This document shows positions 12,655 to 25,300 of a DNA stretch of 64,000 nt, one piece after another (the stretch's first letter is position 1; every line of letters starts with the position of its first letter). The stretch comes from Paracentrotus lividus (taxonomy: Eukaryota > Echinodermata > Echinoidea > Camarodonta > Echinidae), in NCBI GenBank assembly GCA_940671915.1, contig CALNVZ010002974.1:36292207-36356206 (forward strand), in the 5' to 3' direction. Both the position numbers and the translations under genes were made by a program. Below the pieces are notes generated by a model that was not told where the DNA came from, did not search any database, and saw only the letters and a list, made by a program, of their open reading frames with translations.

Positions 12655-13022
12655 GAGCTTGGAACCCCCCCCCCCCCAAAAAAAAAAAAAAAAAAAAAAT
12701 CACCAAAGCCCATAAATGAGAAAAAAAAGTGCATACAATCTGGTATTTTGAAGAGCGCCCAACTTAAAACATCCCCAACAAAAAAAGAAAGAAAGAAAGC
12801 AGGATACATTATTTATGGATGACCGACTTAACCCTACCTCGGGTGAAATATGACTGTGAGGATGACCGAATGCCGAAATATCTTCACACATAACCCCCCC
12901 CCCTTCCTTCTCCCAACCTCCCCGCTCCTTTTTGCTCGGCCAGCGTAACGCAAAATAAATTCGACTGTACAAGAATCTAAAATATAAATTTTGGCCCCCA
13001 TAAAATCCTGGATCCGCCACTG
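12655..13022 (-). mobile_element. Truncated transposon end with CAGTGGCGGATCCAGG terminus
   Basis: The right edge (13007-13022) reads back as CAGTGGCGGATCCAGG, nearly the same as the 16-bp termini of the elements at 42572 (CAGGGGCGTATCCAGG) and 46754 (CAGGCGCGGATCCAGG). The left part has the same C-run and A-run layout (12666-12699). No matching left terminus was found within a few hundred bases, so this looks like a broken copy. The open frames here are by-products. Confidence 0.6.
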
Positions 13023-16000
13023 TTAAAATTGGGGTTTTGTATTCTTTTTTATATTGTCATTTGAAAATATATAATATCGACTGTTGTCTATTTTTTCCGT
13101 GTTAATTTTGTATTTTGCTCTATTCCAATCTCATATTAATCTTAAATTTTTATATGTGGGCATATTATACGGGCATTTTCTTAGGCCTTTTCTTTCATAT
13201 GATAGGTCCATGTGAAAATCAAGTCCTGATTTTTAATAGGGAAACATACAAGTCTTGGTATTACTTTATATAATAATTTAGTTGTGCGTGTCCAGTGTTC
13301 TTTCTTTTTGCCTTTGCATCCACTATTTCATTTTCTTTGCTATGATGGACTTATCCATGGCTGCTAACCAAAGTCACGGTAAACCGTTTTGATAACCTAC
13401 AATATCATATCTTCTTGACAAATGAATCTTAAATAGAATACACTTATCTTTAACATGCTTGCTTTATAATGAATTTGAATGACCCAAGAAAGTCCGAGGT
13501 CATCCCCATTTGAATTTGAATGCATATTTCTAATAATTTATGCATAAAGTTTCAATGTGAACGACTCTTTTTCTAAATGCGTTGCACGGATAATTAATTC
13601 TATCGAGCGAAAAGAAATATCAAACATTTCCAATTCTAAAGTTGAATGTTCTTTATCTAAACTTAGATGACTGATTCGAAGAATGCTTTACATGGATTCA
13701 AATCTCAAACGAAGCAAAAATGAAATTAAATCAAAATTCTTTAAACGCTTATGCTACTATTTAAAATCGACTTGGCACATTTAAAAAGATCATTGCATAT
13801 ATAAATGAATTGAACGAACTTAATGTAAGTTTAAATGGAGGTTGGCCCAAACGATCACAACTGTGGTGAAATTGAATGATCTTAAAGTATATTCAAATGA
13901 TATTTGTATGAAAGTGACCGGGAAAACCTATATTATTAAGAATTGATTTAATGAGTTTAAGCATTTTGTTTCCCTATTCTAAATTGGACACACGCTACAA
14001 TTAATTCGATGATTATGTTGTAAGGCGATGTCGAACGGATCCTAAAAGTTAGGGCGCAAATTGTTTTTTCATTCTTTGTTTTGTGCTTAAAATTTATTAC
14101 ATCCATAATGAAACTCTGTAATGTGAATATTAAAAAGAATGGCTGGTAAAAATTGTTTCGATGAAAACAAAATAGCAGGCATCTTAGCGACTTCGTTTTT
14201 TAAAAAAATGCCTGAATAATCAATTCATGCTCGAAAAGTATAGAAATGAATTTCTAATGTCGGGCACAATACAAATATAAACTTGGTGAATCATGATTTC
14301 AGAACTGATCAAGAAGAAAAAAGGGTTTATCTCCCTAATAAGCCTTTATCCTTCAATGCACTTAGTTAAGGAGGTCGTGCCTTGAAGGGGTATCCCCATA
14401 ATACTTCAATTTTCTTGCCATATCCTAAAACAAATCCTCTTAATAGGTGTGTGGTTAGAAGTATAATTAGGAAAGTATGCTACCGATGAGAGATAATTCT
14501 GGTGCTTTAAAGTGAATGATTTCTAAATTTTCAAATTAGAAAGCCCCATATGCCGAGTTAACAATTTAATTATACTGGTATGCATCTGAGCAATAAACAA
14601 AGACTTACTTTGTGCTTTTTGTCAGAAATTCTTCCTCTATACTGGGATTTCGCCATGATATTTGTTTCAGGAAGTGTTCCCCTGTGATAAAAAGCGACCT
14701 GGGGGTATGGGTTAATCGGAACTATATAGTTTGAGACGCCATTAGCGAGGTCGTATCTGCCATTGACAACAATCTGCTTCTATCTGTGTTGGATTAGATT
14801 TACTGTAACGAGGTAAAAGGATTACATTTGTAGTGTTGACAGGTGGATTGCTGCAAAATGAAAGGAAAACGTGATGGAAGATTTATCTAGTCACTAGGCA
14901 AATTATGAGGATAAATATGAATTTATGATATAAAGAGAGTTAAAATGATGCAAATTATGTTTAACATTAAATTTAATCAATCATTGTTTCAGTAAGCGTC
15001 AGAATGTAGATCAAAGGAATTACCTGTAGTTTGATTTTGGTAATTGATATTAATGTTTAATATTGTTTCATAATCATATTTGAAACACAATTTATCTGTA
15101 TTTCCAACGAATCCTTTCATTTAATATTTCTTTTAGTATGTTCTTTAATATGTGCGTCACTTGAATTGTACTTCATTATAAATCAATAGGCCCTCGCACG
15201 ATAAAAAATCGTTATGTCGGCTCTTTTATGGAAAGGCGCATTTTTCCAATAATCAATATAAACGGTGAGTGTGCAATCGAAATCATGTTAGACATCACTT
15301 CTGGAAAGTGGCAACGTTAGGAATGAAAACGTTTTTATGTCTTTGTTGGATTTCATTTCGGGGTTAGAGGTCAAATTCAATAATTGAGATGAGTACGTGA
15401 CTGACTAGGATAATAAGATATCCATCAAACATGCCTTCAAGACATTCAACCCTTCTCATCACCAGCCCCTAATCCACGTTTAGTGTTCTTCCCAACAAGG
15501 ATCACACTTTCACTACTTTCCCTGTAGCATCCTTACCCTGTATCATTGTCGTGCTTCAAGACTGAGTTTGATCCAATTATCACAGGCTTGTCTGATTGCA
15601 ACATTAGAGACGCACTCAATCAGGATATATGTCAATTCTGCACGAAATGTTAAATATTGGGTGGTTGTGAGCTGAAGGTGTCAGCTGAATTCGTTTATCT
15701 CATTGTGCCTTGGCGTATCAAGGAATTCACTCCTTGGAGCCCACCAATTTGGAAAATTTTCTACACTTAATGTACATTTTCGAACCAACAAATTGTAAAG
15801 AGTTGCTTGTATCCTTCCGGTCATTGTAAGACCCTTTTCTAGCTTTGTTATTAGCAACCCCGGGAGCGAATGAACTCAGCCTACCCTTCCCTCTGTTTTT
15901 TTTAATTATTATTATTATTTTTTTTTTTTTGTAGTAAAGAAGATGGTATCGGAGGAATGTTTATCATGCCTTTACAGGCAGGCAAAATAACAAGTTATCT

Positions 16001-19000
16001 TTCAGTTAAGTATCATTCGAATTTTTGGTGTAGTAAAACAAATTTCCTGCTTTATGAAATATGCCAACTTAAAATTGTCATTTATTTTTAGGTCAAAGCT
16101 TGGGTTTACTACATGAGTGATCATTTTGGGAAATATAGCCTAATTAAAATGATAAATGAATCGGGAAATGTCCATTTAATATTCCTCTTGAAAAAATGTG
16201 ATAGTATCATAATTGCGAGTTGAGATTGTCAAATGAAATAAGTAATGAATAATGATTGATATTTTGGACATATACTTGTTAGATTAACATCATATAAGTA
16301 GTAAGATCTGTGGTCAGCAACCACCAACACTATTACAATAGCTTCATGATCCATCGTTCTCAATGTTTGAAGGAGTAAACTGGGTTATGTTATCAGCATT
16401 GAACTATCAGTCAATTACGAGGATGATTGGTTTACGTGATATTTCTAAGATTTGTTTAACGACCCTTCCCACTCTCATGCGCAAATTTCTTTTGTCACTT
16501 TTAATACAATCTTGTAATATTCTGATTTCAGGCTCAATCATCGCAAATCTGCAATCATATGAAAGGAAAGAATGGTTTACTTCCGACCTGCTTTCGTTTT
16601 GTCTATTTGATGAGTAATTCTGAAGAAATACTTAGTACCATATATTTTTCTGTTAGATTGAACATCATAGAGTAAAAAAGAGCCTGAGCTTTCGATCCTA
16701 GTAGAATCGTAGTCAGAGACAAAACATCAAATTTAACATCATATCAAAGTAATGTATTTTCTCATAGCTTCCCATTCTGTACAGTTATCAGCATTATGGG
16801 GTTATTATCTTGCTTTTATTTTTTCTTTCCGTGTCGTCTTCGTTAGAGACGTCACGAACATAATTTGAACTTTGAAAGCCAGTTTTATCATCGAAAAACA
16901 AAAGCTTTCAGTCAGCATAAAATTCAGTAGTGATTTCAGTCAGCATGAGAAAATTAAAAGTGTCTCTAAAACTAAGAAATAAGCGTTACACAAAAACAAG
17001 GAAAAATCCCCAGTTTCATTTTTTTTTTTCACCCCGAAAAAAAAAAAAAAAAAAAAACGTTTAAAGAATATTTCATTGTGTCACTGTGTTACCTTTTGAT
17101 GCCTTGATATAAAGAGCTAAGACATGGACATCTTGTATTTATTTTTCTTTTTTATCATTATTATTTATTTTAATTTTTTTAAATTTTAAACAGCTTTGCA
17201 ATATTTTCTCTGAACTTTTTTTTATATTAATTTTCCCAATAGCGAATACAAAATAATGTGTTAATCATGGTATACCTGGTTGTGTCTACACTTTATGAGG
17301 AATTCTAAATTCCGTCTTCTGAACTTATTTCTAATTACTTTCTGTTACATGAAAAAGTAAAGGAATAAAGAGGGAACAAGTTTCCCTCGAAATTATGTCA
17401 ATAATGGCTCTCCCGCATCAACTCATTCCTGTCGTCATATTGAATGGCCATTGCGACTACCCTTTAAATAATCTTATATCACTTTACGCCTTTATACCAT
17501 CGATAATTTGAGCGGCTGAGGTAATTACCTGCAAATCTCTTTCTTCGAACCGCAAATGACCTCGCGTATTGATAACGCTCAACATTTACTTAACTAGATT
17601 CATATTTTCTGTCTGTCATTAACATTAACACCGCCATTAAAAAAAAAAAATCTAAATGCGGTTCACCCATCAAAAAAAGAAGCGACGAAGGAAAAAATTG
17701 AACGGAGTAAAAATTTAACAATACTCTTCTTAGAATACAGCCATTGCATAAACAATAAGATTATCTTTAGTGAGTGGGGAGATATAACTGTCATCTAGAT
17801 CAGTGCATAATGTATACGTGTCTGCACCAATTAATCAGATAAAGGTTATCTAAAGCAAATATTCATGCCAGATTCTGCCATTTCAATTCCCAATAAAATA
17901 GTAATCCCTTCAGCTTTTCACTCCTCATTATTATCAACCTAATTATATTGCTTGGCAATATTATCTATCTACTTCGTTAAAGATTTATTTAGCACTGCCT
18001 ACATACTGACTTGTTACAAAACTATGATACTTACTTGCATATTTTACTCAACAGTGCTGTTCATTATTCTGATATTAACTTCACTTTTCATCCAAAAATT
18101 TGCAAATATACATGAATTATCGACTTTTCATTTATTGTATGTAACAGGTCATGAGAAACATTTCCCTTCAGTAATTGTCATTTGTGCTAGTTTTCTCAAT
18201 ATTATTCTTCATTTAGTCATGTATTATTTTATTAGTCATCAGAAACCTTTGTGTACGAATATTGTTTTTCATATTTTATTTTAATGTTGTCTGTAAGCCG
18301 CTGGAAGGCAAATTTCGATGATTTGTACTAAATAAACTATCTAGTACTTTGCATCTTGTAAGACCCTATAGGCGGCTGACCACTGACTAATTTAAAATAC
18401 ATAATAGATACGAAAATATCATGGGTTTAACCAGGGAATTGTAACTAGTAGTTACAATTCAATGGTTTAACGGTATCCTGCAGTAATGATAAAATTATAA
18501 AGGCTTCTCCATTTTTTAATTTTTTATGTTGTACTTTTATGTCCCTGTCCAACTCACATCTCGAAAATGTTACCAAAAACACCCTTTTTGAATATTTACC
18601 TTTTGTGTAAAGCTGCGGCTTAAATCATTATTCTTTTCTTTTCTTTTTGAGGGGCTCAATATTATACCTTACATTCAATTAACACGTAAATACAAATATG
18701 TTGTGATTTATTCCGGTGATGATGTGACATTTGCATTAATCCCATTAGTTGACCGCAATGGTTTAATCAGAGTGCTGTCGAACTTCTTCACTCGAGCAAA
18801 ATATCGTTTAATCTATTCAAATATTCACATTGGTTGCACTTCAATTTCTGCATTTCAATTACCATTAGCTCACAATATTTCCTATTTCCAGGTAGTAGTT
18901 ATACATGAGGGGTGCCGATTAAGATTTAAAGCGTACTCAATACATATGAGACTGTTATCGGATATTGTTTTGCTGCTCTTTCTTGAGATACATCGAACCC

Positions 19001-19264
19001 TACGTTTAAAATCAAGTTTCTGAGGAATTATATCCAAAGTTTGGGGTATCCCCTATATCTGGGGCCACTTATTGTCATACAGAGTTTCTAGAATTAGGTT
19101 TCCCGGTCGCCCTAGCTACCAAAGTCCTATTGTCATGATTGTTTCCACTTACCAGTGGCATATAGCCTAGGTTTAGTGATCTAGGCGCATCAGTTAAAAA
19201 TCTTCAAAAAATTTAAGGTTGCCGGGTGTGGAAAACACCAACCCCTTCTTTAGTGTTTTCCTTT
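13023..19264. other. Long AT-rich region with no recognised gene
   Basis: Over 6 kb without a supported exon. Low-complexity runs lie at about 15899-15932 (T/AT-rich) and 17020-17057 (T-run, then A-run). Two frames at 17952-18284 (hydrophobic) and 18703-19023 are open but show no recognisable domain and no convincing splice sites. Confidence 0.4.
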
Positions 19265-19296
19265 TCATAGATCTTTCCTTTTAATGTCAGATTTTG

Positions 19297-19505
19297 ATAT
19301 GTGTTTGAGGGTGTGCGTGTGAGTGAGGGGTGAGTGTTGGTATGTGTTCCAGGACGTGCGGGGATTGGTGTGTGTCTGTAACTGTATGAGAGAGGGTGTG
19401 TGAGGGTGTGCGTGTGGTTTTTTGTGTGTATGTGTGAACATGGGTGAAGTTGTATGAGAGTGTGTGTGGGTATCAGTAGATGTGTGAGGGCGCGTGTGTA
19501 ACAAT
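19297..19505. repeat. Degenerate (TG)n-rich tract
   Basis: A stretch dominated by GTGTG with GTGAGGG interruptions. The minus-strand frame across it (His/Thr-rich) is a low-complexity product and not a gene. Confidence 0.85.
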
Positions 19506-19788
19506 ATGATTATATCATATGATAATAATAATAATGATAAAATGTATAGCGCTTTACACAAAAAGTTTCAAAACGCTATTGTATAATGAAACATTATTAC
19601 GTTGTTAATTATTGTTTTTGAGGGTTTTTCTGCACACGAAGACACCATTATCTACACAGGTACAAGTCCCACGGAAGGATTCATTGTTAAATTTTTGAAC
19701 AATATTTCAAAGTTTCAATTTGAGCTTATAGACTGCACTTCACATTAACAAGACATGCACTGTGAGTTAAAATATACACTGTTCGTCA

Positions 19789-20761
19789 ATAAAGGTGGAA
19801 TATTTTTTTGCCGCTATAGCGACATGATTTTGCTCTGACTCTAATTTCTTGAATATGTTTGTCCCTGCTTTTACTTTTTGGGACCCTGGCTATATCTTGG
19901 ACATTCTCCCAACCCTTCACGTGGACCATTTTCCCAAAAACATTTGTCAACTCCTGTGATGCCCATTTTTGTCATTTTTTCTCATTTTGGGGCCCCTTTT
20001 GTTTTCCCGGCCGATCAAGCCCCCCTCAGTCCTACCCCCAGGAAACGCGACTGAGGTGTACTGTTTTATATTGTTCTTTAAGTTAAATCTATATTTCTGG
20101 GGACAGGCTTAGGTCCTTTGTCTAGGGAAGGGGTTGAAGTAAAAAACGAGATTGGTGAAAATTCGGAATATTTTATTCCATCTTTATGCTGAAAACAAAA
20201 GAAATGAAAAACACGTTTAACCCTTAAATATCATCATTTTCCCTTTAAATTTTGTTTAGCCTCGATGACAAGACTGTAAATAGTCATTATTGGTAATATT
20301 TTATTTTGATTTATGTTTGGTTGAGATTTTACAATACAATTTATGGAAGATAAAAATTTCCATGGTGTAAAAATGAATAAAATGAATGTTGAACCCCAAT
20401 CAAAATAAATTTTGATCCCTCCCATAGACAAAAGAGGCGAGCCTGTAACCATAACTCTAGATTTAATTTAAAGAACAATAACAAATCTCCATCTCAGACG
20501 TATTTCCTTGGGATAGGACTGAGGGGGCCTTGGTGGGTCGCGTGAACAAAAAAGGGCCCCAAAAATAAGAAAAAATGACGAAAATGGCCATCTTCTGGGG
20601 GTGACAAACTTTTTTGAAGAAAAATCCCCGGGAAGGGTTGAAGGAACGTCCAAGATATAACCAGGATCCCAGAAAGTGAAAGCGGTGACAAACACATTCA
20701 AAAATTTAATAACGGAGCAACATAATGTCGCTTGAGCCAGAAAAAAATATTCCACCTTTAT
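19789..20761. mobile_element. Foldback element, arms about 300 bp
   Basis: The left arm (about 19789-20090) and right arm (about 20459-20761) are inverted copies of each other. Both outer ends carry ATAAAGGTGGAATATTTTTT, and both arms include a GGGGCCC block and an AGTCCTA.CCC.AGGAAA-type segment. The 370-bp spacer is AT-rich. The arms differ at many positions and by small indels, so the copy is old. No coding capacity was seen; frames at 20468-20824 simply read through the right arm. Confidence 0.85.
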
Positions 20762-22399
20762 GTATAACCTGCACTTACATTGTACAGCAGCTCTGTCACC
20801 ATAGTCACAATCGTCAAAATCCACATAAAAGTCACGAATTTACCTATAAATATCAATAATTAGCTCTTGAACAAAGCAGACAACCATTTGGGGTTTATGT
20901 AGACATGTCCGAGAAAACATAGCATTCCTGGACCCAGGACTTTTTAGGGGTACCCCATAGATTTGCAGATTTGATAAAAACCCTGAAGAAACTTTATATT
21001 GGTAACCCACAAATAATATTGTTCCTACCAGAGGAGGGGAGGGGGTGGTCTTAAATCTCAAGTGATTTCGAATAGGGGCAAAGTCTGTCCAACCCTGGAC
21101 TCCCTTGTGGTCTATTAAACGATTAACCTAAAATAATTCATTTTCTGGAGATTCATTGAATGATATATGGCATATAGTAGACGGAATACATAATACTGTT
21201 TATACTACAGAAAAAGAAAAGATCTGAAAAAGCCTTCACTGAAACCGGAAGTAACATTTGAAGCCTATAACCAAGGAAAAATTTACAGTCCACCTCCACC
21301 CCGGGTTGTGCCTTTCCTCTATCAAAAGTACTCATTGCCGTCATTAATAACCCAGTCTCGATTGGTAATCGCAGTCAACCAATTATTTCCAACCCTTACT
21401 AATACTACCATGATGCATACAAATATCCATTCCATATCATGTTTATTCATGATAAAATAATTTCGTCGGAGCAAAAGTTTGTTCACATTGTGATTTTTTT
21501 CCTATTCTAAAACTATAATTTTAACAACGTCGAATGACTGCATATTCCTGATGCTCCAATGTTCTATATCCACATAAGCATTAAACCACACTAGATTTCA
21601 AACAAAAATGAGTAAAAATTACTTTTTTGCTCTGCGTGTCACAATAATTACTTTTGATAGTCTTCTGGGATCTACGTCGTGCGATCCTCTTGTGAAACTA
21701 TCAACATCCTCTTTCCGATACGGATGATTTATTTACTCTTTTGGCGTCTTAAACTATACAAGCTACTCCCAAGACACCAATACATTAACACCCTTTTATA
21801 AACATTATTACACAAGCAGTTCGAGGAGAAAACAAGGTCCACATTTCATACTCCAAACAGTAAGTTCAAAATAGGGAGACATCTTTCCCCGCACAGAATA
21901 TGTCTTTTAAAAAAATGAATTGCAGATGATAAGATAGTGATTAATTGGTGGTTGCCATGTGGTATCTTTATTACAGTTTTACGTAAATGTAAATGCTCAA
22001 TAAATTATGAAGTATTGCATCTCAATCTTAATTGTGAAAAGCGCTTAACTACTTTTGATTTCTGACCGATCTCACAAACTGAACTAAATTCTCATGCTAA
22101 ACAAGACATGGGTGAATAGTACGACTACGACTATACAAGCTAAACAAAAATCCATATACAAAATTTTTTCATATGGTTATGAATATGAATATATAAACGC
22201 AAATGATTGGTAGAAAACATATACATGTATATTCATTATGACCGATTTCTTTTTTATTCTTCAGATAGTGATATAGCATTGAATATATGCATCTTATTAT
22301 TATGATATTTTTAGAATATATTTTGTAATGTTTTTAAAACTCTAAACCCCAAATTCACAATGTTTCTGCTTTTTCTCCATTTCTTTAAAAACTTCACAG
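20762..22399. other. Region upstream of the CRH-type gene
   Basis: No exon could be supported. Because the first coding exon below has a splice acceptor just upstream, a 5' non-coding exon and the promoter probably lie in or beyond this stretch, but I cannot place them. Confidence 0.35.
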
Positions 22400-25300
22400 G
22401 CGTGTAGGTTTAAAGCTACACAACATAACTACACAATGGTGACAGACACAACAAAACTTTTGCTACTAGCAGCCATCTTTTCCGTTTTCCTTGCGTGCCT
22501 TCCATCGCTCGGTCAGTGCTTCGTGATCTACGAAGACATTGATGAAGAAAACGAGGGAGAGTGGAAAAGAGGATATCCCCGTGACAGCGTGGTCGCCGAT
22601 CCCGTACTCAGGTCCGTTAATTTCCAGAAAATGAGTAAATATCTGCAAGGAATGGCATCAAGACGGCTTGTTAATGACCCACGTAAGTAAATCATGCGTC
22701 TTTCATCAAGGTCGAACCCGACTTTTTGAAGAGTTATGATTGGTTCATGTTGATCGAAAGTCATTTAACCATTCCCAATATTTACAAAGCGCCTATCTAT
22801 AGTGTTGCTAATGAAAAGCCTACAACTCGATATTAATCAGTCACAACTCTTTTTTAAAAGACGGGGCACGATATAGGCGCTGAGGGGGAAAAAACAGCAC
22901 AAGGAAATATGTAAGAGTAAGTTGTAATAAACATTTAACTTCATATCGATGAGATGAGCAAAAATATATATCGATATACTTATAATTTAGGCTCTGAAGA
23001 GTTGTGGATATTTTTGTTTTATTTATGTTTCTCTGTTAGTAAAACTGTCAGATGGAAGGCTGTCTCCATCTCCTGCAAAAAGAAAATCCCATTTCCCTTC
23101 TCAAGAATGGCAATATTATGTCATGATGCCAATAATGTTTAGATAATGTCAATGACAATGGTCGCACTTGCCCACATTTTATCCATGTTATCTGGATGCA
23201 GTGGATGTAGCCGGGAACACATGTCAGTGACAGAAAATAAAGTAGGAGGGTAAAATTAAGCAGCGTTTGACCTTAGACACAAGATCCTTCAGATTTCAAT
23301 ATCCGGAGAAGTTGAAGTGTCTTTAAGTGGGCAACAAACATTTTGTCATGTTATTAGTCTCCGAATAACGTGTCAAGACGTCGTCTTTAATAGACTTCTA
23401 GCTTCAGTTTCCGTTCTTGCGGCACCACGAGCTACAAATGTTATTACAAAATGAGTGCCTTTTATGATATGCATCGTGTCAAATTTAAATGGGCATTATG
23501 TAAAAAATCTACAAGCGTACAGTACCAGTTATTGTTGAGTTTTATGTCCTTCGCTCTTGCAACCGTTACTATAGCACTGTGCATTTCTAATCATAATTAA
23601 CAAGTCCCCCTTCTCTACGCCAGGAGTTTGATAAACATACAATAGAGAGAGTGCGCGTCATGGACTTGAACCCCAAGGGGGCACTACCTCAATACGATAC
23701 CATATTTTTTATTTTTTATTTTTATTTTATAGTGTGAGATCCTATGTAGTTTCGTTTGCAAGTCATGTTAATGTTTGGCAACATCTATATATATGTTCTA
23801 CTTGATCACACAAATCAGAAAATATATGTCGCCAATTTTTTAATTAACCTTTTGGGACCAAAAATGAAGTTCAAAGGTCAGGCTTCATTAGCATAAACAT
23901 AATTTTGTTCAAATTATGCCAAATTTGGTATCAAATTGTAGGTAATTTTATAACTAGCAATTGAATCAATGATCATTTTTTCACCCGACCAGTCAGTTTT
24001 GAGCAATGTGCAAATTAGTTGATTTATGCATAGTTGAATGCATAAAAGAGTCAAGTTGAACGGCGATCAGACACAACATATCCATAGACAATGTTAATAA
24101 AAACTAATCAACATTAAAACGTGAATCATATTAGCCTAATATTGTTGCCATATTCTGGTGACCCTTATGACCTTGAAATTAGGTCAAATGTCAATTCATA
24201 TGATGATTAACAACCTGGAAATGACATTGATTTGGCAAAAACCGAATTTTCTGTGAACTTTGACCTTATTTCTAGGTCAAATGTGTCAACTAAAAAATAT
24301 GACGAACTCTATTTTTTTGTTGATCTCATCAAGGTAAACATATTCCTGTTAGTTTCCAAAAACGTTAAGCTTATACTACCAACAGGTCAAAGGTCAAAGG
24401 TCAAGAAAGATGTTTTGGCCAAAGTTTTTGGTTTTGACTTAAGTCTTATTGGGCCGTGTTTCTTGAAATATTTTATGAAACACTGTTAATGTGTTATACA
24501 TGTTCCCATAAACCTGGAAATGTTCGTTTTCATTGATCATTGATCTATGACCTTTAAATAAGGTGAAAAGTCCAAACAATACATAGTTTCATAGTTTCCC
24601 GTTTTTTTTAGCATCATGCTATTTGAACTTTGACCTTAACTTGGGGTCATATGTGTCAACGAAAGAGAATAGCAACGTTGAAATTCTGATTTATGGGAAC
24701 AAATAAAACAAGAATAACTATGATTATCAAAATTATTAAGCTATAATATGGCCAATAAAACAAAGGTCAAGACACACAGAGAGTTTAAGGAATACGTAAG
24801 GGCCACAGTTTTCTGTCTTGACCATAGTCCTGTTTGGCCTTATTAACTTAATAATTTTGATAACAACAGTTCTGCATGATCCCTTCATACCATGAAGTAG
24901 AATATCAACGTTGCTATTCTTTTTCATTGGCACATATGACCTCAAAGTTAAGGTCAAAGTTCAAATAACATGACGCTAAAAAAACCTGGAAATAGCAGAA
25001 ACTATTTTTTTTTTTTTTACTTTTCATTTAAAGGTCATATAAAAACGAACATTTCCTGGTTCATGGTAACATGTAGAACACATTAACAGTGTTTCATAAA
25101 ATATTTCAAGTAACACGGCCCAATAAGACTTAAGTCAAGACCATAAACTTTGGCCAAAACGTCTTTCTTGAACTTTGACCTTTGACCTGTTGGTCGTATA
25201 AGCTTAACGTTGTTGGAAACTAACATGAATATGTTTACCTTGATGACATCAACCAAAAAATAGAGTTCGTGATATTTTTAGTTGACACATTTAATAAGGT

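Noticed and set aside
17952-18284. 110-codon hydrophobic frame
   Set aside because: T-rich DNA gives Phe/Ile/Leu-rich frames by chance; no family pattern.
18703-19023. 106-codon plus-strand frame
   Set aside because: No recognisable domain, no paired splice signals, and composition like the AT-rich background.
22954-23142. Alternative second exon of the CRH-type gene after the acceptor at 23036
   Set aside because: It stays in phase but gives a peptide without amidation site or family motif, while exon B gives both.
24232-24489. 85-codon frame in the large foldback
   Set aside because: Lies wholly in a repeat arm, with no conserved motif.
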